The translations under genes and the position numbers were made by a program. Below, in pieces: positions 42,385 through 53,929 of a DNA stretch of 64,000 nucleotides (its first letter is position 1; the number at the start of each line of letters is the position of its first letter). Below the pieces are notes generated by a model, which was not told where the DNA came from, did not search any database, and was given only the letters and a program-made list of their open reading frames with translations. The DNA is from Bradysia coprophila (lineage: Eukaryota; Arthropoda; Insecta; Diptera; Sciaridae), in contig NW_023504022.1 of the NCBI RefSeq assembly GCF_014529535.1, positions 10,169,028 through 10,233,027 on the forward strand, in the 5' to 3' direction.

Positions 42385-45039
42385 GCGATTGCCATTTTAT
42401 AAAATAATCTTTTATCAAAAAAAAACGAACAAATTCGTTCGGACACTACAATCGTAGACACTGATTGAACAATTGTACTGAAATCAACACACCAGACACC
42501 GAATGGAAGAGACAAGAATCGTTGGTATAATTAATTTTTAAGGTAAACACAAAAACGAAATTTTGAAAATATCGAACAAATCTGAAGTATCACTCGATGA
42601 TGTTGTTGTATTTCATCTTTTCGAGCAGTTTTAGTCCGAACAAATTTTATTTTTAATTTATTTCTTTCTAATCCTATTAAACAAGATGTGTATACGTTGA
42701 CAAAGATGTCATTGTACACCATAATCAATGTCTTATTTGATTTTTCAGTATAATGTTGTTTTAGCTACGGCTCAAGTTTACTTTTTGACGGCACATATTC
42801 AAATACTCGATGGTCGTATTATGAAATCTTCTCTCATCCTTAAAACATCACAGTTTCCGTTGTGGAAGGAGTTTGGTGTGCAACAATTAATTTTACGGGA
42901 AGTGGGTTTCACAAATTTTGCGGGTACATCATTGTAATAGAGAGGAGGGTGAAACTGTTAGCTTTCGGAATTGTTAGGACGAAATACGAAAAATTCTCGA
43001 TGCAATTCAAGAAGCCTTAACCTTAAAGGTTAAGCATATCAGCAGTTTTTACTAAACAGATCTATTACTTCATTTGACCTGAATATTTTCAATAGATTGC
43101 TTTCAAATCTTTTACTTCATATGTTTTGAACATGCTTCTTGCTATGTAACCGCACGTTGTCGTTTATCCCTACCGACGTAATTGTTAACAGATTATAGTC
43201 CGAAAGATGTTAAATCTTCCGAGACTGGCACAACCTTGTGCGGAAATTATTTCAGTGAATTTGGTAACAGTTTTTCGAGAAAACTGATCTACTAAATATC
43301 GGACAGTTTACGCAAGTTCCATACCCCTGTTACACGAAAGACTCGCTCGATTAAAATGTACAGAAATCGACTATTTTGACCCTCTCGCTTCCATAATAAA
43401 GTTTGTGGGAATGAGAGATCAATTTTAACATTTAATTGCGGAGTAGCGACCTAAACCAACTTCCAAAATTAAGGAATGGCGAAGTTCAGAAAAAAAATCT
43501 TGCTTCTTGGCCATGGGAAGTTCTGTTCTTGGTTCGGAAAACCAAAGACGGTGCCATTGGATAACTAAAAAATTTGGAAAAGGTAAAGCGAGCGAATTGA
43601 CATAATGTGCCGCACAAGAAGAGACGAAAAATTGTCGAAAAATGTTTTTTTTTTTAAATCGATAAATCTCGGAAACCTGTTATCCACGAAATTTTTGCAT
43701 GTTCGAACTGATTCACCGCTCCTTCACCATAAGCACACAATCCTTAAATTTATGTATTTGAATATGTGGTTGTCACAACCGTTGTTTTTTTAAAAGGCTT
43801 GACCTATGTCGAGCTTTAGTTTTATTTGCATTTAGTAATTTATTTACAACAGAAGAGAACATTCACTCAATTCAATTATCGAAGACGGGAAGCGTGTATT
43901 ATACATTCGCATTATAGCATATTATAGATGAATAGCACAAGAAATATTAGAATTAGCCGCTGAATAAATGGATAAAAAAGTATTTTGATCAAATCAAAGT
44001 GAAATAATGATTAGCGAGAGGAGGCGAAACAGAACAATTTTTTTAAGAAATATATTTGTTAGTCAAAATATTATATACGAATAAATACGTGAGATAAGCA
44101 TATCAACATTTTGGTATAGTGAGTAAAAATGTTTTTCGTTTTTTTTTATAAATTAATTTTGGTTTTGATAGAGACACACGATCACAGTCAGTTTAAGGAT
44201 CAACATATGTCGTGTCGTTGTTTTGTGTTTTTCTACGTACCAAAATGGAAAACATTTGTGAACAAATTAAGGGAAAATATTTAAGGAAATAATAAAAAAA
44301 TATCAAAATGGCACATAGCAATATCATTCTTATAAAGAACAAAAACAAAAAGGAAAAAAATTTTGTTGAAAATTTGAAGTTAATATTTTTGTGTTGTAAT
44401 TAAAACGGATTTTCATTTTATTATCACAATTACGGCTGTTACAATCTTTTCGACGCAGAACGTTATTCTAAACAAAAATTTGTTCAACGGTATCTCTTAA
44501 AAATGCGTAGATGTTTTCATAACATTATTTTGTCAATAATAACACCGCACCGCATGAGCCGTTTATACCCGTGATAAGAAGACATTTTTTTAGCTTGTCC
44601 AGAATTATTTGTTGGACCAATTTTTTCAATAAAATGTCTTAAAACAATGCATAATCGATAAAAAATCGAATCATTTTTGAGGCGTACCGTAAAACAATTC
44701 TTTGCGTCGCTTAAAAGTAAGTTGTCTGGATGCTCTAACCTAATTAAGAGCCATGCAATGTAGTCTACAGTTGTGTGTTAAGAGTAATGGATGCGTTGTT
44801 GAAAAGCCTACATTAAGGCGGTTTTCAATTACTATATTTTTGCTACTTAAGTATTTCAAACTAACACATTTGTGGTGGTTATTGTCCTTTTTCTATCTTT
44901 AAAAAAGGATTTTTGTAAAAAGGCATCAGCGAAAATACAACACGAAACGCCTAAATATATCCTCTAATTTCAGCCTCTTAAGAGCCATCGGTACTTTGCT
45001 GAAAAGCATACTAGGGTGATTTTTAAGTACAGGATTTTA
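42385..45039. other. Pgant 3' flank and repeat-derived sequence
   Basis: No gene is supported. The Pgant 3' UTR must end somewhere here; AATAAA hexamers occur at 43396 and later, but none is close to the stop. An inverted copy of the AAGTAAAAGATT repeat family lies at about 43050-43200. Confidence 0.4.
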
Positions 45040-45370
45040 AATTCCTTTTGATGATGTCTTGCCATCAGAATCCTTTTCGAAAAATGTACGACCGCAATTC
45101 CGACCACGAATGTGGTAGCTTTCAACAGCAAATATATTTGGTTGTAGCAGTTTCACCGGCTCTGAGAAACGTGAACAGCTCATAAAAATTTCGCTAAACT
45201 GGTCACTTTTCTCAGAGCTTGTCAAATACAACCAAACAACTACAACCAAATATATTTTCTGTTGAGCGCTAACACATTCGTGGTCGGAATTGCGGTCGTA
45301 CATTTCTGAAAAAGGATTGATGGAATGATATCATCAAAAATGAAATATGAGGCACACAAATGTAGGCTAC
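45040..45370. mobile_element. Fold-back MITE, family 2, copy 2
   Basis: The left arm 45040-45150 (with ATGTACGACCGCAATTCCGA and AAATATATTTGGTTGTAG) is the complement of the right arm 45240-45340 (CTACAACCAAATATATTTTC and TCGGAATTGCGGTCGTACAT). The right half, up to ACACAAATGTAGGCTAC at about 45370, matches copy 1 at 25228-25334. It is non-coding. Confidence 0.65.
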
Positions 45371-47698
45371 AATTTTAGCTAAGTATCGGTGCCTCTTAAA
45401 GTAATTTGATTTCGATGGCTTCTCCGTACAAATATCACTTTTTGAGCAACGTATAACGGCAGGTCCTTCCTCAAATTGTGTTTTGTTTTCAATGAAGAAA
45501 TGTTTCTGGCAAATTAATCCACTGGCGAGATGCAATGCCATGTGAATGTAAAACTTTTTATGCTGTTCTTAGCAAGGGGTTTAAGATACCACGGTCATAT
45601 TTTATAGAAGGGCCTATTTTTGTGAATGTCATTCTTTCAATCCATGGAATCAAAGGAATTCTTTTTTTTTTCATCCTTAAGATTCTAAAATTTTCGAATT
45701 TACAAATTAAGGAATTTTTATGAATTTTATGGAAATTTAATAAATAAATTCCTAAAAATAGGACCGACGTCAGGACAGAGAAGTGTGGCATATTTTCTAC
45801 AAATCAAAGAAGTTTAAACAAAAATTTACAATTTTTAGAATTTAAATAAATTTATAGAAATTGCCTCGGAAATTGTCTAGACTTGCAATTATTTTAACGC
45901 TAAAATGTAGGCTACATTTCCGAATGCTACCGATTGCTCTTAACGTTTGCAATTGTAACGATGAATTGTGGAGGCGAAACTGTACATTTTTTTTTAAATC
46001 GATAATATGTTCGAGTATATTTTGGAATAGACTTGATTCCTTCCTATATGAACAAAAATAATAATTTTTAGTGTAAATATTAAACGTAATTTTGGATAAG
46101 AAATTTGATATTCGTATTTAAGGTAACGTAAATGGAAGAGAAGTGAAAATGATAGTAAACTCAATTGTAAAAAGAAAATCACAGACACAATTATGAAGAA
46201 TTTTTGTTTATAATTTAAAAAAAACTTTTTTTGTTTTTCAAAGTCGAAATATTTATTTAAAGAATGCAGAAAATGGAGGCAAAAAACTATTTTTTATTTT
46301 AGAAATTTTTTAAGGTGAAGGTTCCACAGAATAACTTTGTAAAAAGGAAAAATATAGAAGTCACTTTAAACACAAACACACACACATCTGTGCTGATATT
46401 TTGCTTATTAATTTTTCGGGAAGTTTAGAAGTTTATTATTTGCTCAGGAAATTCAATGGCATAAACCTCAAACCCCGACTGTATGAGATGAAATGTCCAA
46501 AATTCAGTTCTTCTAATACCCGCCGGAACTTCAAACGGCTCTACACTCAATGAAGCCCGTCGTACCCTTATCTAAACCAAGGTAAAATTTGAAGCGAGTC
46601 TCTCAGTTGGCTGTACTCATACATCACTGACCCTATTTTGGAGAAAATATTTTCTTGAATTTCCTCGAATTATCTTGGTTTTCTCGAAATTTATTGAAAA
46701 CTGTCTCAAATTTATCGAAAAGCATTTTCACGAAAATTCGAGAAATTTCAAGAAATAATTTTCTCCAAAACAGGCTTCGTCAAACACTCGTTAGCTCAGT
46801 TGTGCTCGTAAAAATGTTATTTATCATTCGATTTTGGATGTTGCTCATCAAGGCTAGGTTTTTCTATGTTATTGGAGCATAGCCCGTGATGATCGAGCTC
46901 AGCTGCTTCTGTTTACAAATGGCTCTACAACGGTTATCTCTTTTTGCTCTTTTAATATTTTCTGAATGGAAAATCACACACACGTCCGGACAACTATATT
47001 GCCTACTATGTAAAGGGTAAATCGACCATCCCTCTGAGGCATACTCTCAGATAATTTCAAGCTAATTGTATTCTCAGAAATACTTTTGTTGTTAAGTAAA
47101 TGATGAAAAAGACTCCTTCAATAAAATTTCAATGTATCAATGTCCCCTTCTCCTCTAGTTACGAAACATTGACTCTCCATCACACTGCTCAATATTCATT
47201 TTCTTTCGTAAACAGCAGTATTAACATCACTTTGTTCGCATTATTAATCGGCAATAGAATAAGAGTAAATCTTCATGAGGTGAGACTTTGTAAATTAATC
47301 TTCACTTTGAGTAGAAACTGTCTAGATCGACTTTGTAGATTTGTGAAACGATTTGTTTTCGATCGATTTCTTTTAACTTTTTATCGAAAAAAATACCATT
47401 GGTTGTGATCGATCGATCTACGCCATCAAACTATCCTCAGGTTGATCGCGGCGAGCCTCATAGAAATTAAAATCTGATTTAATTTGTCTTCTTGTTAAAA
47501 GCGTACAGTCGATGCTTCTAACAAAACTATAGTAACGGATTCCTCTGTTGAATGGTGGTTCGGGTTTGCCGCTCTTTAACGGTTATTATCTCATCCTTAT
47601 AAATAGAACATACGCCACTAAAATGTAGCAACTTCATTCCGAATCGAAATAGAGCAAAATGAAATTTTTTTCTTTTCTATAATATAAAACACAAAGAC
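45371..47698. other. Gene-free stretch
   Basis: No gene is supported. Degenerate AAGAATTTT/GAATTTTC tracts occur at about 45660-45760 and 46650-46760. Reading frames here are short, AT-rich and lack family features. Confidence 0.4.
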
Positions 47699-47811
47699 GG
47701 TGCACCTCATCTCACCTCGGTGCACCACGCTTCACCTCGGTGCACCACGCTTCACCTCGGTGCACCACGCTTCACCTCGGTGCACTACGGCTCACCTCGG
47801 TGCACCAAGGA
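47699..47811. repeat. 20-bp minisatellite
   Basis: Five to six head-to-tail units of CTCGGTGCACCACGCTTCAC with little divergence. Each unit contains the palindrome GGTGCACC. The following 200 bp is GC-richer and has no feature that I can name. Confidence 0.85.
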
Positions 47812-48329
47812 CTACCTGATGAATCAGTGGACGGAACCCGCTAGGGTGGCTTTCTAAAACGACGGGTCAGCGAAAAAGTTCTTCGAATGCGCCCAAAGAT
47901 ACGGTGTGGCAGACTTATTTACTTTAAACACAGTGGTACCTCGGCCTCCGATTGGTCAATGTGCCACACCTCCGAGGATGTCTTTCAAAAACATCACACC
48001 CGTCGAACAGTAAGGAGCCGTCCACGCCAAAGACAAAAAAATGTTTACTCATAAGTCTTGCTTCATGTAAGTAAAATGAATCTTAACTTACGTATTTGAA
48101 ATTTCACAGTGGAGTAACAGATATTTCCAGCGATTTTCTGATTGAAATTATCAATTATCAATTGAATTGTACAGTTATATCACTCATATCTCTTCAATTC
48201 GCTTGAGTTGTTTTTTGGGTACTCATACCAATATCATACCAATATCTATCGTTTAGGCGACCCAAACTTCTCAGACGTAAATTTGAACAAATAACACGCA
48301 TTAGAAAAATCAAAGTATGTTGTTAAATA

Positions 48330-48515
48330 CAAGGCTGTATACTTTGGGGAGGTCACGCAGATCGCCATTTTATTAGATACGCGGGAACACACCTTTTCCA
48401 TACAAACAAATTCACCAAAATTGAATTTGTATGGCGTGGTGAATTTTTTGTATGAAACGTGGTGTGTAACCCGCGTATCTGCATCTGCGTGACCTCCCCA
48501 AAGTATACAGCCTTG
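48330..48515. mobile_element. MITE copy 2, ends CAAGGCTGTATACTTTGG, 8-bp target duplication
   Basis: The ends CAAGGCTGTATACTTTGGGG and CCCCAAAGTATACAGCCTTG are perfectly inverted, and the subterminal GATACGCGGG/CCCGCGTATC is kept. It is flanked by GTTAAATA on both sides (48322-48329 and 48516-48523). It is shorter than copy 1 at 10523-10757, differing by an internal deletion. Confidence 0.85.
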
Positions 48516-48915
48516 GTTAAATATTATGAGTTTTCAAAAAGATTTAGTTGAATTGAGCTGTCGAAAGTACAAGATAATTTAAAAAAACAAAATAAAATTG
48601 TGTCGCGTGGACAGAAACTTTTTAGAAAACTAACAGGTATACGGCGGGCGCTGAAATTTTTTTATAGAAACTGACAGTAATTTAGCCGTCGCGTTGGGTG
48701 GACGACCTTTTTTGTATAAAAGTAGCCTTTGACTTGGGTGGGCCGGCACAAAATTTTTCTTCCACGCACGCCTATGCGCTGATACATGGCATGGAAGCGT
48801 TAGTACATAGGGAATTCAAAAAGTAGTCCTTAGAAAACTGACTCCCAATGTTTATTATGTTTAAATCACGATTGTTACATTCAATGCAATGGGATGCAAT
48901 ATCGAAGAACATATC

Positions 48916-49822
48916 AAACCTAACCTCACCTTGCGGGTTCAAATTTATATAAAATCATATCTTTGGTAAAAGCTACAAGATACATATGAAAAGTTCGAAT
49001 TTAGATTGAGAATATTTTTCACATACTACCTATGATAATGCCTTTTTTTATTGATAGACTACGACTAGACAATCAGACAGTAGAGGTCAAAAGAAGGATT
49101 GGTCTTGGATGTGCAACGTTCGGAAAACTTTGGATGATTTTTAAAAGCAAAATGAACAACAGTGGTGAAGAGGAAAATTGTTGATTCGTGTGTCCTACCG
49201 ACGCTGACGTATAGAGCGGAAACATTAACACTAACGAAAGCATCCGAGAACAAGGTCAGAGTTGCACAAAGAGCAATGGAATATAGTATGCTTGTGATTT
49301 CCATTAGAGATAAAATCGCGAATGAGTGGATTCGGCAACAAACGAAAGTCATAGACGTGATGGAATGGATAGCATCACTGAAGTGGAATTGGGCAGGACA
49401 CATTGCGAGAATGACAGCTGACCGTTGGACCAAAACCATAATGAATGGGAGACCACCAATGACACAACCAATATACAGGCCACGAGAAAGATGGACGAAC
49501 TCCGATCAAGCTAATGGTGGGGACAAACTGGCAGTCAATGGCAATGGATCGTTCAGAATGGAAAACAAAAGAGAGGGCCTACATTCAGCAGTGAATATCA
49601 ACGGGATGATTAAAAAGAAAACGAAGAAGAACTTATTCGCAAATCATGGTCACAGGCCTTAGAAGGAAAATCTATCAAAATCTATCGATATAAAAAATCA
49701 TTATCATAGTTAGGATGTGAAAAATATTCTCAATCTAAATAAGGACTTTTAATATGTATTTTGTAAGTCTTACCAAAGAGATGATTTTATATAAGTTTGA
49801 ACTCGCAAAGTGACGTTAGGTG
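48916..49822. mobile_element. Composite element: LINE fragment between 140-bp inverted repeats
   Basis: The left arm 48916-49056 and the right arm about 49684-49822 are inverted copies, roughly 80-85% alike by eye. Shared words include TTATATAAAATCAT, TTTAGATTGAGAATATTTTT followed by CACAT, and ATGATAATG. Between them lies a degraded LINE ORF2 tail. A hairpin followed by CTAG lies just to the right at 49871-49899. Confidence 0.65.
49058..49662 (+). pseudogene. LINE endonuclease/reverse transcriptase C-terminal fragment
   Basis: The fragment matches the C-terminus common in insect 'endonuclease-reverse transcriptase' LINEs: VEVKRRIGLGCATFGKLW near 49080, then after a frameshift at about 49160 VKRKIVDSCVLPTLTYRAET, WIRQQTKVIDVMEWIASLKW, and WAGHIARMTADRWTKTIM. 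The polymerase domain itself is absent. The frameshift and the loss of the conserved W/G positions of intact copies mark it as a pseudogene. Confidence 0.8.
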
Positions 49823-49870
49823 TGAGTTAGTTGTGTCCGTTATTAAATAATATTAATATCATCAGTACAT

Positions 49871-49899
49871 CCCGGCCGAAGGCCGGGAATCAGTGCTAG
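49871..49899 (+). other. Helitron-like 3' terminus (hairpin plus CTAG)
   Basis: A perfect GC-rich palindrome CCCGGCCGAAGGCCGGG (49871-49887) is followed after 8 nt by CTAG (49896-49899) and then T. This matches the 3' end rule of Helitrons: a hairpin about 10 nt before CTRR, inserted next to T. No 5' TC end or helicase is identified in the window. Confidence 0.4.
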
Positions 49900-51870
49900 T
49901 AATTTAAATATTTTTGTCGACAGAATATAATAGTCAAATGGAATAATTTTTGTAGAAACCTAAATAACTGATGATGAGTATAACGTAAATATATTTCTAT
50001 TTTTTTGTTTTTTGAAGAAGTCGATTATATAAAATGATATCTCTATATTTACATTACATTTTTATATAAATGAAAAAAGCAACAAACTTCCAAAATGAAA
50101 AAAAAAAAAATTTGTTAATTTTAATTAATAATTCGCTGTTTTGAATTCAATCCCAAGGGTCTACCGTTATCGACACTGTCCTAAACACATTTGCGAAGAT
50201 TTGATGATGGAATCTAAAGAGTCCGGGTCAATGCATACATCCAAAAAAAGCAGACAAAAATTTGTACAGTTAGAGACTCTGAAATAAGTTATTCGTTTCG
50301 GCTCTTTTTCAGCTGGTTCACTTGTACAAAAAAAAACTTCTTTTACGTCGTTATAAGCTATTACTGCTACCACGTGGATGTGTGTAGCACTAACCATCAC
50401 AAAAAGACATTTTTCAAATAAAAATATTTCGGTTCATGCATATCGCTCCTCAACTATAATCACTTTTGTTTGGATGAGTTAACCAGCTAAAACGACATGA
50501 ATAACTTATTTCAGAGTAGCCGACTGTGGACTGTAACAGCGTAAACTCATCTACTGTAAGATTAAAATATTCATAATCTTCAGCATCAATGTTGTAAGCA
50601 AATGTAGTCACGAAAATATGTCATATGCAAGAGATCATCTCCAAGAACATTTGAAATGCCAGTCACGTTAGGATATGCCCTCCACGTTAAAAATAAATCA
50701 AACAAATAAATGAATGAACGAAACTTAAGTGAGGCTACGTCTGAAAGTAACTTGAACATGATCTACAATCAATGTAACACTTACAAAATAGGACATTCGA
50801 TATTTTTAACGTTGCGAATTGGCAAAGGACTACATAGGACAACGGACAACATAGAAAGCGAATGAAGGTAAACTCATCTTGCCCAGCCGCGTATTTGAAC
50901 AGTAGTGCGCAAAAGTACTTATTAAAATCCATTTACGCACTACTTTGATCTCACTACTGTACATAAACATCTTTTTAATCGTTTGATAAATAAATGGTTC
51001 AAGTCTAAAATCGTTTCAAAACATTTCTCAGACAGAAACTGATACAGAGAGTAGAATTCGATATTTCTACTTACACATGAAATTCAACTTATTATAATCT
51101 TTAGCCGCATGAGCAACAAGGAAATTTTGTAATTAAAACTTCTACAAATTTCAGTTCAATTAACTCGTTGTCATGAGAAATCTTTATCTAAATCGAGATT
51201 TTTATCTGAAATGTACAGAAAAACGATCATGTAAACATGCCTAAGATACAATCGCCGGTACAATTGCCCAAATTAGCCACAGGATAGTTATGGAACACAA
51301 GGTGAACGAACATGAACAGTTCATTGAAATTTGTAGCAGTGTTGCACTGCGAGAGAGATTCGAAGGAGCGTTCGTTGTACATTGAAACGCTACAATACCT
51401 CTCCAGCAACCCAACTACATTCGTTAAGGTAGTATAATTGCAACGTAGCCTCTGCAATTTACATGTAAAATAAGAAGTCTGTTTGCTAGAGAGGGTATTT
51501 GACACTACTGTGAATCATCTGTTCCGTTATACCTTTCGGAAACTATCTTCTTAAGACGAATCATTGAGTAGGTTCTATCGATCCAGAACTGCTCATTGGA
51601 GGCTTATGTTTGCAAAGAATCTTTTCGGACTAGGTCGTTGTTCGTTGAAACGCCTTGTTCATATTTAGATCGACTCTTTTTTGAGTTGCGTGAAATGAAT
51701 ATCTTCGTGAGGGACGATTAGGACAGCTTTCGCATGAATTTGTTTTTCATTTTTATTGATTTTTAGATGCATACTGTGAAACGGTTAGAATAACGTTTTG
51801 CGTCAATTTAATATCAACATCAAGAATCAATGTAAATATATACAACTGTGCTATCAGTACTCTTCGCCAT
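49900..51870. other. Gene-free stretch upstream of the fibrinogen-domain gene
   Basis: AT-rich, with no gene supported. The last few hundred bases should hold regulatory sequence for the gene at 51924. Confidence 0.4.
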
Positions 51871-51872
51871 GT

Positions 51873-51879
51873 TATAAAA
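51873..51879 (+). promoter_or_regulatory. TATA box of the fibrinogen-domain gene
   Basis: TATAAAA lies about 50 bp upstream of the ATG at 51924. A start site about 30 bp downstream would leave an upstream leader of about 20 nt. This also argues that the longer open frame reaching back to 51798 is not translated. Confidence 0.6.
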
Positions 51880-51923
51880 AGCTGCGAGTGAGCCTAGTAT
51901 TCTGTCTTTCAATTGTTTCGACA

Positions 51924-52820
51924 ATGAATAGAAATCTAATTATTTTGCTACTTATTGGTAGTTCAGTTGCTGGTCAATCAGCTAGAGTTTTTGGTCAAGT
52001 GTTCGAAGAGAATACTGAGCAAAGTCAATTACAATTAGGTCAGCGTCCATTCAACTATTTCAACGATTGTGAAGATGCACTGAAGAAAGGATTTAAAATG
52101 AGTGGCGTTTATCATATAAAGCCGAAAGCTTCGTTTAGACCATTTCGAGTGTGGTGCGACATGGAAACGGATGGCGGCGGATGGACTCTCATTCAAGCTA
52201 GATTTGATGGGCTGATTGACTTTTTTAGAAACTGGGTTGCATATCGGAATGGATTTGGTAGCGTTGATAGTGAACACTGGCTCGGAAATAACTTTATGCA
52301 CCAAATAACCGAAAATAATGATTATCAGTTGAAAATTGAAGTGACTGGTTTTCTAGAGAACGAATTTGCTTTTGCCAAATATTCACCGTTCCGAATTGGC
52401 TCGGAGGACGAAAACTATAAACTCTACGTCGGGAATTTTACTGGTGAGGGACAAATTAGTGATTCTCTAACGTATCATAATGGATCTATGTTCACAACAA
52501 CTGACAAACATAACGATGGTTACGTGTTTAATTGTGCTACTAGGTTTAAAAGTGCTTGGTGGTGAGTATAACGATCAAAAGTATTCAATTGTCATGCAAA
52601 AAGAATTGAAGAATGTAAGAAATTCGTAACTCACAGGTTTCGTTCATGTTTCTTTGTTAATCTTAATGGAATTTGGATGAGTAAACACCGTTCACTTGCA
52701 TCCAGAGGTTCACAATCGCCTGATAATCAAAATGGAGTAAATTATCGGCAAGCTTTCAACGACGATTTTTACAGTTTAAAAAGCGTTGAAATGAAAGTGA
52801 GACGGATGCGACCAGCGTGA
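51924..52820 (+). CDS. Secreted fibrinogen-related (FReD) protein
   Basis: Two exons, 51924-52561 and 52637-52820, in phase, 822 nt, 273 residues. A signal peptide (MNRNLIILLLIGSSVAGQ) is followed by a short linker and then a fibrinogen C-terminal domain from about residue 50. It starts FNDCEDALKKGFKMSGVYHI, then VWCDMETDGGGWTLIQAR. Next come WLGNNFMHQIT, the Ca-binding-like loop DKHNDGYVFNCA, and a closing SLKSVEMKVRRMRP. Such proteins are usually extracellular lectins or immune recognition molecules in flies; that role is inferred. The motif after the Ca loop is altered. Family members usually have WWYNSCHxxNLNG, while this one has WWFRSCFFVNLNGIWM, so the cis-peptide and ligand pocket may differ. 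The start was chosen for its signal peptide and nearby TATA box. Confidence 0.88.
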
Positions 52821-52827
52821 GTTCACA

Positions 52828-52833
52828 AATAAA
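52828..52833 (+). terminator. poly(A) signal of the FReD gene
   Basis: AATAAA begins 8 nt after the stop codon. Confidence 0.6.
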
Positions 52834-53929
52834 TGTTTATGCTATTAAACGTTCAAATTTTTGTTTAAAAACGCATTTCCAAAGCGAAACCTGAAATTAC
52901 GATACTTTTCGAGAATTTCCATCGTTAACGCTAAAACTAACAATAATGATCTGTCAGAAAATAGCGACCATTGTGAATGCTTATGAATGTCCGAACGAAA
53001 TTTCTATTTATTTTGGAATTATCACTTCACGAAATGGGAGGTCTGATTTGTGTGTAGCAAATGGCATTGATCTAGAAGTCAAAGAGCCTCCAAATTTTGA
53101 TATATATATATTTACTGTGTGTACACTTATGTGTTGTGTGCTGTTACTCACACGAAGAAAGCATGATTTTTTTTTTGCAAAATCGTAACGTTAAAAAACC
53201 GGGCATTGCCACTTCCGGTTGTTTATTTATATTTGCACTTTACGCGGAATGAAAAGACCTTAGCTGATAAGGGCTATCGTTAAAAACCATTTTTTAAACA
53301 GCCATCGAATTTAATTGAACGTCGTTTGCTTGCCCGTCATGAGGCGTAAAATGGACGTATCAAAGAGTTTTTGATACTAAGAAACCATTTTAAAAATTCC
53401 TCACGAAAACACCCAAAAGTTTTCCACGCCGTTGTAAATGTTATACAAGTTTCGATTTCCGACGGCGAGCAACTATTTGTTCAATTTGAAAATAAACTGC
53501 GAAAAAATTTCATTTTTACTAAATGTTGATGTTTCCCGCAACTCCCTGTACGAAAGAAATGCAAAGCCAATTCTGATACCATCAGCCTCCAAATCTTTTC
53601 ATTGTTACGAGCAGTGTCATGCCAGAGCTCATATTGAAGTACAATTTTCAGCAAAGCCTGGTCCCCAGACGTTGAGACATATTTTTAAATTTACAGCGAA
53701 CATTATTAGGCCGTTAAAAATGTTGAGGTTAAGTAAGAGACTCGGTAATCGAACCTGTGATATTTTCGCCTCCTGTGAAAGATACCTGTTTCCATTCAAT
53801 AGAGCATGTAATCTCAAACCATCCAAATGTAACTAAGGCTAATGGTGGCTCTTTCTTAAAATGATCGTATAGTAAGGAATGAGGAATAAGACTCAGAACA
53901 GGTCAGGTTTCCCTTAATCTAGAGGTGGG
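52834..53929. other. Gene-free interval
   Basis: No supported gene. The 132-codon frame at 53438-53836 has no domain, signal or homologous feature that I recognise. Confidence 0.4.

Noticed and set aside
51798..51923. 42-residue N-terminal extension of the fibrinogen-domain protein
   Set aside because: A TATA box lies within this stretch at 51873, and Met43 starts a proper signal peptide, so the extension is very likely upstream of the transcript start.
53438..53836. 132-codon plus-strand frame
   Set aside because: No recognisable family, no start context and no splice sites; lies in repeat-rich intergenic sequence.
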